Assembly (NCBI GenBank): GCA_001874005.1
Contig: MNYJ01000138.1
Location: 1 to 64,000, forward strand
Origin: Desulfobacteraceae bacterium CG2_30_51_40
GTDB lineage: Bacteria; Desulfobacterota; DSM-4660; Desulfatiglandales; Desulfatiglandaceae
Length of the DNA: 64,000 nucleotides
Direction of reading: 5' to 3'
In this document: piece after piece, positions 1-8,727 of the stretch
Layout of the letters: every line of letters starts with the position of its first letter
How positions within the stretch are numbered: position 1 is the first letter of the stretch
Program-made: the position numbers and the translations under genes
Notes under the pieces: generated by a model
Databases searched by the model: none
Seen by the model: the letters and a program-made list of their open reading frames with translations, nothing else
Told to the model about the DNA's origin: nothing

Positions 1-4
1 ATGC

Positions 5-33
5 TGGAAATCAAGTGGTAATTCAGCTATAAT
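5..33 (+). promoter_or_regulatory. Possible sigma-70 promoter ahead of the first gene
   Basis: A perfect TATAAT lies at 28-33 with TGGAAA (four of six matches to TTGACA) 17 bases upstream. Transcription would begin near base 40 and run through the hairpin at 51-82 before reaching the ORF at 88. An upstream reading frame may end at the TAA at 19-21 (Met-Leu-Glu-Ile-Lys-Trp-stop), but too little is in the window to name it. Confidence 0.4.
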
Positions 34-50
34 GTAGAGTAAGTTATAGG

Positions 51-82
51 AATCCCGGAGGGTCTCCCTCCGGGATTTTTTT
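51..82 (+). terminator. Intrinsic terminator
   Basis: A perfect 12-bp inverted repeat (AATCCCGGAGGG / CCCTCCGGGATT, 3-nt loop) is followed by seven T residues. It probably terminates a gene left of the window. If the TATAAT at 28-33 is used, it would instead act as a leader attenuator of the gene starting at 88. Confidence 0.8.
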
Positions 83-87
83 GGCTC

Positions 88-3000
88 ATGGTATTTGATG
101 TGACGGGCTCCCCAAAAGAAAAGCGTCTTCATGGCATGATCACTGCCTGTTTTTTCCTGTCGGGCATGGCGGGCCTTATATATCAGGTCATCTGGATAAG
201 GCTTGTTGACAAGGTATTGGGAAGCGCTCCATATTCGGTCGCCGCTGTGCTCACCGTGTTTATGGCAGGTCTGGGCGCCGGCAGCTATTTGGCCGGGAGA
301 TACGGAGAGAGGATCAAACAAAGAAAAAGCCTGCTGTCCGCGTATGGCTGGATGGAGGCTGCAATAGGCATCTACGGCATCTCAAGCCCTCTTTTGATCG
401 CCTTGCTTACCCCTGTTTACCGGGCGGCCTACAATCATATATTTGACATATTTTGGCTATACCAAGTCCTGGGACTTCTGGGCTGCGGTTTGATCCTGTT
501 ACTGCCGGTCGCCCTCATGGGAGCCACGTTGCCAATTCTATGCCGGTTTCATGTGTTAAACCTTTCACACCTTGGAGAAAGGACAGGAAGGCTATACGGC
601 ATAAATACCTTGGGCGCGGCCGCGGGGGCTTTACTGGCTGGATTTTACCTTATACCGGAAATGGGTATTTGGGGCAGCCTTTTGGTTGCGGCTGCATTCA
701 ATTTCATAGTAGCGGCTTTAGCTATATTTATCTTTCCCGGTATGGCGAGTCCGGAAAGCCGCAAGGAAGGCACGCGCGAAGCCTGGGCCGACGGCAACTT
801 CGCAGCTCAGGTTGGAGCTTCAACCGACCCGCTTGCGGCGGCCGATCCTGCGAGCGGGCCAATACGGTCGTGGGCGCTAATCATATTTGCCGTCTCAGGA
901 TTCTGCGCCATGTCCTACGAGGTTATCTGGACGAGGCTTCTCGGACTCCTGATAGGCCCTACAACCTATTCGTTCACCATCGTCGTATCCACCTTCATAC
1001 TGGGGCTTGCCGCGGGAAGCATCGTATTCGGGTGGATATCGGACAGGAGCAGGGATCCTTTCAAGCTCCTAGTGATTACGCAGATGACGGCGGCCATACT
1101 ATCGGTGCTCCTGAGTCAATTCCTGGGGGGAGGACAGTTTTTCTTCGCCAAACTCATCTATTCCTTCAGGGAGAACTTCCCTCTCCTGATGACTGCGCAA
1201 TCTTTAATCCTCTTTGGGATCCTTGTGATCCCGACCTTCTTCCTCGGGGCCGCCTTCCCCATCGTAAACAAGCTCTACACCCGGTCATTTGATGGTATCG
1301 GAAGATCTGTGGGCACTGCCTATGCGGTAAATACCGTTGGCGCGATTTTAGGCTCATTTGCCGCCGGGTTTGTCATGATTCCTTTTATGGGGAAGGAAAA
1401 TGCTCTCAGGATCGCGGGGGGCCTTCAATTTTTCACGGCCATCGGCGGGGGATTTTACGTCTTTTACAATGCCGGGAAAGCAGGCATCCGGAGGGCGCTG
1501 ATATCTGCGGGATGTATAGGCCTCGGGATAGTTTTTTTTACGAGTTTCCCCTCATGGAACCGGATGCTCCTTTCCTACGGACGCTACAGGGATTTCCGCT
1601 CCATTGAAGGAGACCTGCTGAGGACCTCCTGGACTGAGGCGCTTTTCAAGGGAAACGATATACTTGCAAGACAGGAAAGGGGCCGGAGCCTTGTATTTTA
1701 TGGAGACGGGATCGGCGGATTCACCACCGTTGAGACCCTTACGGACAGCCTGGGAACAGTGCGCTACAGCCTTCTTAACAGCGGGAAGCCTGATGCCTCT
1801 TCTCACGGGGATAGATCCACCCAGACCCTCCTGGCACATCTTCCTCTCCTTTTTCACCCCGATCCCAAGAAAGTTATGGTGCTTGGTCTTGCAAGCGGCA
1901 TGACGGCCGGGGAGGCCCTGGTATATCCGATAGAGGGTCTTGACGTGGTAGAGATAAGCGATGAGGTGGTGAAGGCCTGCCGCTTTTTTCCCAAGTGGAA
2001 CAACAAGGTACTTGAAAACCCCGTATCAAAGGTCATCCTTCAGGACGGCAGAAACCACCTCGCCCTGACTAACGCGGTGTATGACGTCATAGTCTCGGAG
2101 CCTTCAAATCCCTGGATGGCCGGGCTTGCGAATCTCTATTCGAAAGAGTTCTTTGAGACGGTAAAAACGAGGCTGAGGGGTAACGGCATCTTTGTCCAGT
2201 GGATACACTCCTATGAGATGGACTGGCGCGTTTTTTCAATGGTCGGAAGAACCTTTGCCTCCGTCTTTCCAGAATCGGCCATGTTCGCGACCTTGACCGG
2301 AGTGGGGGACTATCTTCTTGTGGGGTTCAGGGAAAGGCTGGATTTAGACCTGGAAACGGCTTCCGGGCGTGTTAAATACGCCCAAGGGTCGGCCAATATG
2401 TCGCTTCCCGATGCCCTCCTATTGTTCAATCTTATTGTGAGCGAAGACCTGAAGCATGTCTTCGGAGATGGGCCGCTCCATACCGACAACAGGCCGAGGC
2501 TTGAGTTCGCCGCCCCCAGGGCGCTATATAAGAGCGGAGACGAGGTTGATCAAAAGATAAGGGAGAGAAGAACCGTTTCCAAGGCGACAAGGGATGTCCT
2601 TGAAGCCGGGAGTAAAAGTGAATTGCTCCTCGACATGGTTGAGTTTTCATCATCGGTTCTTTCGCCTCTTTTCATGCTTTTTGACCCGGAAAGAGCCCTT
2701 CCTCAGGAAAGGGCAAGATTCCTGGCCCTTGTTGACGGGTTCTGCGGGGCGAACCTTGTAGGCGACTATTCCGTATTTCCTGAAGCCGGGTCGCGGCGAA
2801 GGTGCGCGGAAACGCAGGCTGAGTTAATGAAAGCCCAGGCAGTTTCCAGACCGGATGAACCGGACCTTTTCTTCAGCCTGGGGATAGCCTTGAGGGAGGC
2901 AGGCGAGAGGGAAAAGGCAGTGGAGGCATTCGAAAAAGCCGCCTCTCTTGATTCAGAGCATCTGAGGGTGAGAAACAGCCTGGGGGTCGAGTACCTCATA

Positions 3001-3204
3001 TCAGGGGACCTCGCAAAAGCCGAGGGGCTTTTTCGCGAGGCATTGAAGATACATCCGGGATACGCGACGGCCTTTTTTAATCTGGCGCAGGTCTCTCTGA
3101 GGCGGGGGGAAAAGGGGGAGGCCATATCACACCTCAGAAAAGGCCTTTCCTTTGAAAACAATGCTGCCGCAAAAGACCTCCTGAGGAGACTTCTTCTTTC
3201 TTGA
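88..3204 (+). CDS. Fused MFS-like membrane / spermidine synthase-like / TPR protein
   Basis: Residues 1 to about 490 form many hydrophobic segments in two halves, with a polar break near 230-255, as in the fused MFS/spermidine synthase family. Residues about 590-800 resemble a spermidine-synthase methyltransferase fold: GLASGMT nucleotide-binding turn, DVVEIS acidic residue and a VSEPSNPWM motif. The C-terminus (about 900-1038) carries two to three TPR units. Members are often annotated as spermidine synthase, but the D-x-x-D polyamine site is not evident, so the substrate is unknown; a membrane-anchored aminopropyl- or methyl-transferase is an inference. The start is uncertain: no clear ribosome site precedes ATG 88, which lies just after a terminator, and ATG 136 is an alternative. 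Confidence 0.85.
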   Translation: MVFDVTGSPKEKRLHGMITACFFLSGMAGLIYQVIWIRLVDKVLGSAPYSVAAVLTVFMAGLGAGSYLAGRYGERIKQRKSLLSAYGWMEAAIGIYGISSPLLIALLTPVYRAAYNHIFDIFWLYQVLGLLGCGLILLLPVALMGATLPILCRFHVLNLSHLGERTGRLYGINTLGAAAGALLAGFYLIPEMGIWGSLLVAAAFNFIVAALAIFIFPGMASPESRKEGTREAWADGNFAAQVGASTDPLAAADPASGPIRSWALIIFAVSGFCAMSYEVIWTRLLGLLIGPTTYSFTIVVSTFILGLAAGSIVFGWISDRSRDPFKLLVITQMTAAILSVLLSQFLGGGQFFFAKLIYSFRENFPLLMTAQSLILFGILVIPTFFLGAAFPIVNKLYTRSFDGIGRSVGTAYAVNTVGAILGSFAAGFVMIPFMGKENALRIAGGLQFFTAIGGGFYVFYNAGKAGIRRALISAGCIGLGIVFFTSFPSWNRMLLSYGRYRDFRSIEGDLLRTSWTEALFKGNDILARQERGRSLVFYGDGIGGFTTVETLTDSLGTVRYSLLNSGKPDASSHGDRSTQTLLAHLPLLFHPDPKKVMVLGLASGMTAGEALVYPIEGLDVVEISDEVVKACRFFPKWNNKVLENPVSKVILQDGRNHLALTNAVYDVIVSEPSNPWMAGLANLYSKEFFETVKTRLRGNGIFVQWIHSYEMDWRVFSMVGRTFASVFPESAMFATLTGVGDYLLVGFRERLDLDLETASGRVKYAQGSANMSLPDALLLFNLIVSEDLKHVFGDGPLHTDNRPRLEFAAPRALYKSGDEVDQKIRERRTVSKATRDVLEAGSKSELLLDMVEFSSSVLSPLFMLFDPERALPQERARFLALVDGFCGANLVGDYSVFPEAGSRRRCAETQAELMKAQAVSRPDEPDLFFSLGIALREAGEREKAVEAFEKAASLDSEHLRVRNSLGVEYLISGDLAKAEGLFREALKIHPGYATAFFNLAQVSLRRGEKGEAISHLRKGLSFENNAAAKDLLRRLLLS

Positions 3205-3318
3205 AGGCTTTGCGGGAAATTTAGCCGGATAGACGTATGATCTCAAGAATCAGGGGTAGGAGCGGCTTTCTTTTCTGCCTGCCCTGATCTGCGCAAAGCC
3301 AAACGGTCACTGCCCTTC

Positions 3319-3346
3319 TTGACAAACAGCAGCCAAATGCTAGAAT
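3319..3346 (+). promoter_or_regulatory. Sigma-70 promoter of serA
   Basis: A perfect TTGACA (3319-3324) and TAGAAT (3341-3346) are separated by 16 bases, placing transcription start near 3353, about 50 bases before the serA ATG. This is the best housekeeping promoter match in the window. Confidence 0.6.
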
Positions 3347-3401
3347 CACTCGGTATCTTGAAAAATCGCAGTGAATGATTGGATACTTTTGAGGAGAAGT
3401 C

Positions 3402-4982
3402 ATGAAGGTCCTTGTGTGCGAAAGGCTTGCCGAGGCCGGTATCAAGATCTTTGAGGAAACACCAGACCTCGGGGTGGATGTCAGCACAGGGCTTACCCAC
3501 GAGGAACTTGCCGGTATTATAAGTGGTTATGATGGAGTTGCGATAGGCGGAGCAACACGGATAACTGAGCGTATCATTGAATCCGCATCCAGGCTCAAGG
3601 TGATAGGCCGGGCCGGCGCCGGGCTTGAAAATGTGGATATCAAGGCGGCAAGCAGGCGGGGAATCGTTGTCATGAATACTCCTGACGGCCGTACGGTTGC
3701 GATTGCTGAACACGCCATAGCCCTGATCCTGGCCCTTTCAAGAAACATTGCCCAGGCCAACCAATCGCTCAGAGAGGGAAGATGGGAACAGGAAAGATTT
3801 GCAGGTCAGGAGGTATTCAACAAGGTGCTTGGCCTTGTGGGAGCCGGCCACGTTGGTCGTATTACGGCGGACAGGGCAAAGGGCCTGCGGATGAAGGTAA
3901 TTGCATATGATCCATATATCAAACCGGATGTAATAGAAAGGCTTGATCTTGAGCCGGTCTCTTTTGAGGATCTGCTTGCAAGATCTGATTACATAAGCGT
4001 TCATACCCCGAAGACGGACCGGGCGGTCAATCTTTTCAACAAGGGCACGATTGCCAGGATGAAGAAAGGCGCGATCCTTGTAAACTGCGCGCACGCAGGG
4101 ATCGTAAATGAGGAAGACCTGTTCTACGCCCTCGAAAGCGGACGTCTCGGCGGGGCGGCGCTTGACGTCTTTACAAGGGAGCCCCCCGGCGAACACCGTC
4201 TCATGAAGTTACCCAACTTCATCTGCACTCCCCACCTGAGCGCATCCACCAGGGAGGCTGAAGAGGCCGCTGCAAGGGATCTGGCCAAGCAGATGACGGC
4301 CTATCTCCTCCACGGAACCGTAAAGAACGCGGTAAATGTTCCTTCTATCAGCTCGGAATTGATGGACGTCCTGGGGCCCTACGTGATTCTTATGGAGAGG
4401 GTCGGGCTGCTCCATGCGCAACTTGCGGAGGGGGCGATACTTGAGATCAGCGTGAAGTTTTCGGGGGCCATTACGGAACATGATACTTCCCCGCTTACAA
4501 CCGCGGTACTGAAGGGACTGCTTACGCCTATCGTCGGAGACCATGTCAATTTCGTCAACGCCCCGATCCTTGCTCACGACCGTGGAATACAGTTAACGGA
4601 GTCCCGGACCAAAACATGCGATGATTTTTCAAGTCTGGCAAGCGTTTCCGTAAAGAGCCTTGAAGGAGAAAACCTGGTCTCCGGAACCATTTTCGGGGCG
4701 CGTATGCCGAGGATCATCCGGATAAACGATTTCTATCTTGAGGCCGTGCCCGAGGGGCACCTTCTCCTCATCGAGAGCGAGGATAAGCCCGGTGTCATAG
4801 GCCTTATGGGGACGGCGCTCGGAAGACACGGAGTCAACATAAATCGTATGCAGGTCGGGCAGCAGACCGATGGCGGCAAAAACATAATCTTGCTTACGAC
4901 CGGGCTGAAGGCATCTGCCGAGGCCGTGGATGAACTTACCGGGCTTTCACAGGTTAAGTCCGTTAAAATGATTGAACTTTAG
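3402..4982 (+). CDS. serA: D-3-phosphoglycerate dehydrogenase
   Basis: It oxidises 3-phosphoglycerate to 3-phosphohydroxypyruvate, the first step of serine synthesis, in the cytosol. At 526 residues it is the long type: N-terminal substrate domain, Rossmann NAD domain with GLVGAGHVG near residue 145, the catalytic Arg-Glu-His arrangement of the hydroxyacid dehydrogenase family (HTPKT, then TPHLSAST with the catalytic histidine), an intervening ASB domain, and a C-terminal ACT domain from about 455 that usually senses serine. A GAGGAG ribosome site sits seven bases before the ATG. It opens the run that continues with DUF1844 and ispE, and a strong promoter lies about 55 bases upstream. Confidence 0.97.
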   Translation: MKVLVCERLAEAGIKIFEETPDLGVDVSTGLTHEELAGIISGYDGVAIGGATRITERIIESASRLKVIGRAGAGLENVDIKAASRRGIVVMNTPDGRTVAIAEHAIALILALSRNIAQANQSLREGRWEQERFAGQEVFNKVLGLVGAGHVGRITADRAKGLRMKVIAYDPYIKPDVIERLDLEPVSFEDLLARSDYISVHTPKTDRAVNLFNKGTIARMKKGAILVNCAHAGIVNEEDLFYALESGRLGGAALDVFTREPPGEHRLMKLPNFICTPHLSASTREAEEAAARDLAKQMTAYLLHGTVKNAVNVPSISSELMDVLGPYVILMERVGLLHAQLAEGAILEISVKFSGAITEHDTSPLTTAVLKGLLTPIVGDHVNFVNAPILAHDRGIQLTESRTKTCDDFSSLASVSVKSLEGENLVSGTIFGARMPRIIRINDFYLEAVPEGHLLLIESEDKPGVIGLMGTALGRHGVNINRMQVGQQTDGGKNIILLTTGLKASAEAVDELTGLSQVKSVKMIEL

Positions 4983-4992
4983 GAGAGTTGAT

Positions 4993-5376
4993 ATGTCTGA
5001 AGAGGAAAAGGGTTTTGTAATAAAGGACAGAAGGGCTTTTGACGAAAAGGGCAGTAAGAAGACGGAAGAGGAAAAGGCTGAGAAGAAGACCCCGGAGAGG
5101 GAAGAAGACAATCGCACGAAAAGACCTCCGCTGCCTGAGGTGAATTTCAGCACCTTCATTTTCAGCCTCAGTTCAGCAGCGCTGTTTCATATGGGCGAAA
5201 TAGCCGATCCGCAGACAGGAGCGAGAAATAAGGATCTTCCCCTGGCAAAGCATTCGATAGATACCCTTGGGATGCTCTGGGAAAAGACAAAGGGGAACCT
5301 TACAAAGGATGAGGAGAAACTCCTTGACAGCATTCTGACGGAGCTGCGGCTGCGCTACGTCAAAATCACAAAGTGA
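4993..5376 (+). CDS. DUF1844 domain protein
   Basis: This is a 127-residue protein of unknown function. The first 45 residues are highly charged (Lys/Glu rich, probably disordered). The conserved part follows, with FSTFIFSLSSAALFHMGE and a helical C-terminus (DTLGMLWEKTKGNLT), the pattern of the DUF1844 family found mainly in Deltaproteobacteria and Acidobacteria. I chose ATG 4993 rather than the track start at 4972 because AGGAG lies eight bases before it and the extra residues overlap serA. It sits 10 bases after serA and ahead of ispE, so it is probably cotranscribed. No catalytic motif is visible. Confidence 0.8.
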   Translation: MSEEEKGFVIKDRRAFDEKGSKKTEEEKAEKKTPEREEDNRTKRPPLPEVNFSTFIFSLSSAALFHMGEIADPQTGARNKDLPLAKHSIDTLGMLWEKTKGNLTKDEEKLLDSILTELRLRYVKITK

Positions 5377-5432
5377 CCGAATCCGATGGTGCTGTCGGAC
5401 CCTCTCCTATGAGCGAGCAGAGGAATCCCGAT

Positions 5433-6317
5433 ATGCAATCCGCTATGGTTTGCGCTGGAGGGTTTCCGGGTTTTTGCGTCTCAGCCCCGGCCAAGATCAA
5501 CGCGGGGTTAAAGGTTACAGGGGTAAGACCGGATGGATACCACGAACTGGTAACCGTCATGGTCCCGGTGTCCCTTTATGACAGGCTTGAGTTTTGGAGT
5601 TGCGGAGGGGGAGTAAACCTGGAGTGCTCCGGGAACCCTGTTCCTTGCGGAGAGGAAAACCTTGTCTGCAGGGCGGCTCACGCCTTCTTTGAGCGATCCG
5701 GCATCAAAGGAGGCGTTAAAATCAGGCTTGAAAAGAAGATACCTGTAGCCGCCGGGCTCGGAGGTGGGAGCAGCGACGCTGCGGCAACTCTTTCCGCCTT
5801 GAATAGAATCTTCGAGAATCCGCTTGATCAGGTGGCCCTGCATAAAGCCGCCCTGGGTCTTGGAGCTGATGTCCCGTTTTTTCTCCGGCAAGGGCCATGC
5901 ATTGCGCGGGGCATAGGCGAGGTGCTGGAACCTTTGGAAGACTGGCCGGATATGTGGTACGTGATAGTAACTCCTCCTGTCGAGGTTTCAACCGCCTGGG
6001 TATATTCTAATCTTAAAATCAGCTTGACAAGCGACAAGTTAGCCGCTAATATGGCTCAATTCAAAATGACTCCATTTGAGGTGGCAGGTTTCTTAACCAA
6101 TGACCTTGAGGCCGTCACCGCTGCACGCTTTCCTGTCATTATCCGCATCAAGGAACTCTTGTGTGATGCCGGCGCGGAAGGCGCCCTGATGTCAGGCAGT
6201 GGTCCCAGCGTATATGGTATATTTAAGACAGAGACAAAGGCGCGGGAGGCAAAAGCCGGCCTTATGCCCATGTTGTCTGGAGAGGTCTTTGTAGTTTCGG
6301 AGGCTCTTGGTATATGA
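5433..6317 (+). CDS. ispE: 4-diphosphocytidyl-2-C-methyl-D-erythritol kinase
   Basis: This GHMP kinase phosphorylates CDP-methylerythritol in the non-mevalonate isoprenoid pathway; ispG of the same pathway is at 45.9 kb. Visible motifs are the PAKIN start, PDGYHEL, the ATP loop PVAAGLGGGSSDAA and the C-terminal SGSGPSVYG. I favour ATG 5433: AGAGGA lies eight bases upstream and the product is then 294 residues, the usual size. The track start, GTG 5373, overlaps the DUF1844 stop and adds 20 residues without family similarity, though translational coupling there cannot be excluded. tRNA-Gln follows after 19 bases. Confidence 0.95.
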   Translation: MQSAMVCAGGFPGFCVSAPAKINAGLKVTGVRPDGYHELVTVMVPVSLYDRLEFWSCGGGVNLECSGNPVPCGEENLVCRAAHAFFERSGIKGGVKIRLEKKIPVAAGLGGGSSDAAATLSALNRIFENPLDQVALHKAALGLGADVPFFLRQGPCIARGIGEVLEPLEDWPDMWYVIVTPPVEVSTAWVYSNLKISLTSDKLAANMAQFKMTPFEVAGFLTNDLEAVTAARFPVIIRIKELLCDAGAEGALMSGSGPSVYGIFKTETKAREAKAGLMPMLSGEVFVVSEALGI

Positions 6318-6336
6318 AAGGCCGGGCGGGCCTCGA

Positions 6337-6411
6337 TGGGGTGTCGTCAAGCGGTAAGACACGGGCCTTTGGAGCCCGCATTCGGAGGTTCGAATCCTCC
6401 CACCCCAGCCA
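6337..6411 (+). tRNA. tRNA-Gln (UUG)
   Basis: A full cloverleaf can be drawn by eye. The acceptor stem TGGGGTG pairs with CACCCCA, the anticodon stem CGGGC/GCCCG encloses CTTTGGA with anticodon TTG, and the T arm is GGAGG-TTCGAAT-CCTCC. The discriminator is G and CCA is encoded (6409-6411). It lies between ispE and prs on the same strand, so processing from a longer transcript is likely. Confidence 0.96.
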
Positions 6412-6431
6412 ATTGAAAATCGGTGTTAATG

Positions 6432-7379
6432 ATGAATCATGAACCTGAACTTATGCTTTTCGGAGGCTCATCAAGCCCGGAACTGACCGGGGAGGTGTGC
6501 CGATATATGGGGATCAATCCCGGCACTATTTTCAGCAAGCGTTTCTCGGATGGTGAAACGCAGGTGGAGATAGGAGAAAACGTAAGGGGGAGGGATGTGT
6601 TTATCGTCCAATCAACCTGTCCTCCTGTAAACGACCACCTGATGGAACTTCTCATAATAATTGACGCAATGAAAAGGGCTTCGGCCAGGAGGATTACTGC
6701 GGTAATACCTTATTACGGCTACGGAAGACAGGACAGAAAGGTCAAGCCCAGGGTTCCTATAAGCGCAAAGCTTGTTGCCGATCTAATCACGATTGCCGGC
6801 GCCCACAGGGTTGTGGCAATGGATCTCCACGCAGGTCAGATACAGGGATACTTCAACATCCCGGTGGACAATATCTTTGCGGCCCCCGTCATCCTCAAAT
6901 ACATCCACACCAACTTCAAAGACAATCTGGTCATGGTCGCCCCTGACGCGGGTGGGGTTGAGAGGGCAAGGGCCTTTGCCAAAAGGCTGGATGCAACGCT
7001 TGCCATCATTGATAAGCGCAGGGAGGCCCCCAGCGAGGCTGAGGCGATGAATATAATAGGGGACGTAAATGGAAGGACGGCGGTGATACTGGATGACATG
7101 GTTGATACAGCCGGCACCCTGACCCAGGCAGCAGCCGCCTTAAAGAAAAGAGGTGCCTTGGGCATACACGCCTGCTGCACTCATCCGGTGCTCTCGGGAC
7201 CGGCAGTTGAACGGATCGAGAAATCGCCCATAGAAACCCTTGTGGTAACAAATACAATTCCGCTGGGCGAAAAGGCTAAGATGTGCACCAAGATTAATGT
7301 GCTCTCAGTGGCAGAGCTTTTGGGTGAAACTATCAAGAGAAGCTACCATTCTCAGTCGGTGAGCACTCTGTTTGTCTAG
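6432..7379 (+). CDS. prs: Ribose-phosphate pyrophosphokinase
   Basis: It makes PRPP from ribose 5-phosphate and ATP for nucleotide, histidine and tryptophan synthesis. Motifs include the early phosphate-binding GGSSSPEL, the [11 protein letters not shown] flexible loop, [11 protein letters not shown] and the PRPP loop [13 protein letters not shown]. The length (315 residues from ATG 6432) matches the class I enzyme. GTG 6423 (track start) and ATG 6429 are alternatives; no strong ribosome site decides between them. The tRNA-prs-rplY-pth order is common in Deltaproteobacteria. Confidence 0.96.
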   Translation: MNHEPELMLFGGSSSPELTGEVCRYMGINPGTIFSKRFSDGETQVEIGENVRGRDVFIVQSTCPPVNDHLMELLIIIDAMKRASARRITAVIPYYGYGRQDRKVKPRVPISAKLVADLITIAGAHRVVAMDLHAGQIQGYFNIPVDNIFAAPVILKYIHTNFKDNLVMVAPDAGGVERARAFAKRLDATLAIIDKRREAPSEAEAMNIIGDVNGRTAVILDDMVDTAGTLTQAAAALKKRGALGIHACCTHPVLSGPAVERIEKSPIETLVVTNTIPLGEKAKMCTKINVLSVAELLGETIKRSYHSQSVSTLFV

Positions 7380-7380
7380 G

Positions 7381-7409
7381 AAGCTTTCCCGCCAGGGGTG
7401 GGCTTTCTT
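7381..7409 (+). terminator. Weak terminator-like hairpin after prs
   Basis: CCCGCC and GGTGGG pair across a 3-nt loop, followed by CTTTCTTATTATTT. The stem is only six pairs with one G-T, and the T tract is broken, so it may only attenuate between prs and rplY. Confidence 0.35.
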
Positions 7410-7453
7410 ATTATTTGAGCTTGTGAAAAATTTTATTATCTCGGAGGTGCAAT

Positions 7454-8098
7454 TTGGCTAGGCCGTTATTAGATACCCAGGTAAGAGACTTAACAGGAAA
7501 GGGGCCGGCACGCAGGCTTAGGGCTCAGGGACGCGTTCCCGCCATTCTCTATGGCCCCAAAAGAAACCCGCTTATGCTGGCGATAGAAGCAAAACAGCTT
7601 GAAAAGCTCCTTAGCCAGGGAGGATCGGATCAGATTCTGGTTGATCTGAATCTGAGTGCAGCAGGGGAGGAAGGGGTTCATCCCGCTATGCTTAAGGAAC
7701 TTCAGATGGATCACATCAAGGATTCCATCGTTCACGCGGATTTCTATGAGATATCTTTAGATGAGGAGATAGAAATCGAAATCTCCGTGCGACTCGTAAA
7801 TACCCCTGTCGGGGCAAAGAGCGGAGGGGTGCTTGAGCATGTCAAGAGGGAGATCGTTGTCTCATGTCTGCCCGATAAAGCGGTAAGCTCCATTGAACTC
7901 GATGTCTCCGGACTGGATCTCGGCCAATCGTTACATATAAGAGATATTGTCCTTCCGGAAGGTATAACCGCCTTGGAGGAGGGAGATATTACGGTTGCGG
8001 TCGTTGCGGCGCCTCACATGGCTGAGCCTGTAAAGGCCGCCGAGGGTGAGGAGGCAGAGGCCGCCGAAGCTGGTGAAGTCAAAGAGGAGCAGTCTTGA
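7454..8098 (+). CDS. rplY: 50S ribosomal protein L25 (Ctc type)
   Basis: This is the long, two-domain form of L25. It has an N-terminal 5S-rRNA-binding domain (MARPLLDTQVRD, then KGPARRLRAQGRVPAILYG) followed by the C-terminal Ctc beta domain, and ends in an acidic Ala/Glu-rich tail. At 214 residues it is typical of the CTC type and longer than the 94-residue E. coli form. The start is TTG at 7454, preceded by a strong CGGAGGTG ribosome site. pth follows after 38 bases, the usual rplY-pth pair. Confidence 0.95.
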   Translation: MARPLLDTQVRDLTGKGPARRLRAQGRVPAILYGPKRNPLMLAIEAKQLEKLLSQGGSDQILVDLNLSAAGEEGVHPAMLKELQMDHIKDSIVHADFYEISLDEEIEIEISVRLVNTPVGAKSGGVLEHVKREIVVSCLPDKAVSSIELDVSGLDLGQSLHIRDIVLPEGITALEEGDITVAVVAAPHMAEPVKAAEGEEAEAAEAGEVKEEQS

Positions 8099-8136
8099 TC
8101 TTTTCTTGAAAGGGGGTGAAGACGAGGTATTAGAGC

Positions 8137-8727
8137 TTGTACTTGGTTGCTGGACTTGGGAATCCCGGTGCGTCTTACAAGAATTCCAGACATAATATAG
8201 GATTTATGGTGCTGGATGCATTCAGCCGGGATAGAGGCGTTTCACACGCCCGGCAGGGTTTTCAATCAAGGTTTGCGAGGACGACCTGGGGAGGTACTGA
8301 CCTGGTCTTACTCTGGCCCTTGACCTTCATGAACAATAGCGGCATGGCGGTCAGGGCGGCCGCTGACTACTACCGGATCAGGATTGCTGATATCCTGGTG
8401 ATTCACGATGATCTCGACATACCACCCGGCAGGGTTAAGATTTCGCGGGGAGGGGGAGCGGCAGGGCACAAGGGAATACTTTCCATTATAAGCCACGCGG
8501 GCTCTTCAGAATTCCCGAGGATCAGGGTGGGGATCGGACGGCCCCGTTATGGGGAGGCAATTGAGAATTACGTGCTTGCCGCATGTTACGAGGATGAACG
8601 AGAGAACATCTCGGGGGCGGTTTCAGCGGCTGTGAAGGCTTGTGAACTGATTATAGAAGAGGGGATAGAACAGGCGATGAATAAAGTTAATCGCCATAAC
8701 TTATCAAAGGAGGAGGTATCTGACTGA
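8137..8727 (+). CDS. pth: Peptidyl-tRNA hydrolase
   Basis: It releases peptides from prematurely dropped peptidyl-tRNA, recycling the tRNA. It shows the family start [10 protein letters not shown], the catalytic histidine in SRHNIGF, TFMNNSG, and DDLDIPPG with the catalytic aspartate; length is 196 residues. The start is TTG 8137, with GGGGGTGA about 18 bases upstream, so the initiation region is unusual. The stop overlaps the hppA start (TGATG). In many relatives ychF follows pth; here it is replaced by hppA. Confidence 0.96.
   Translation: MYLVAGLGNPGASYKNSRHNIGFMVLDAFSRDRGVSHARQGFQSRFARTTWGGTDLVLLWPLTFMNNSGMAVRAAADYYRIRIADILVIHDDLDIPPGRVKISRGGGAAGHKGILSIISHAGSSEFPRIRVGIGRPRYGEAIENYVLAACYEDERENISGAVSAAVKACELIIEEGIEQAMNKVNRHNLSKEEVSD

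Noticed and set aside
453-1292. 279-residue + strand ORF inside the first gene
   Set aside because: It is a shadow frame of the MFS/spermidine-synthase-like gene with no ribosome site or family motif.
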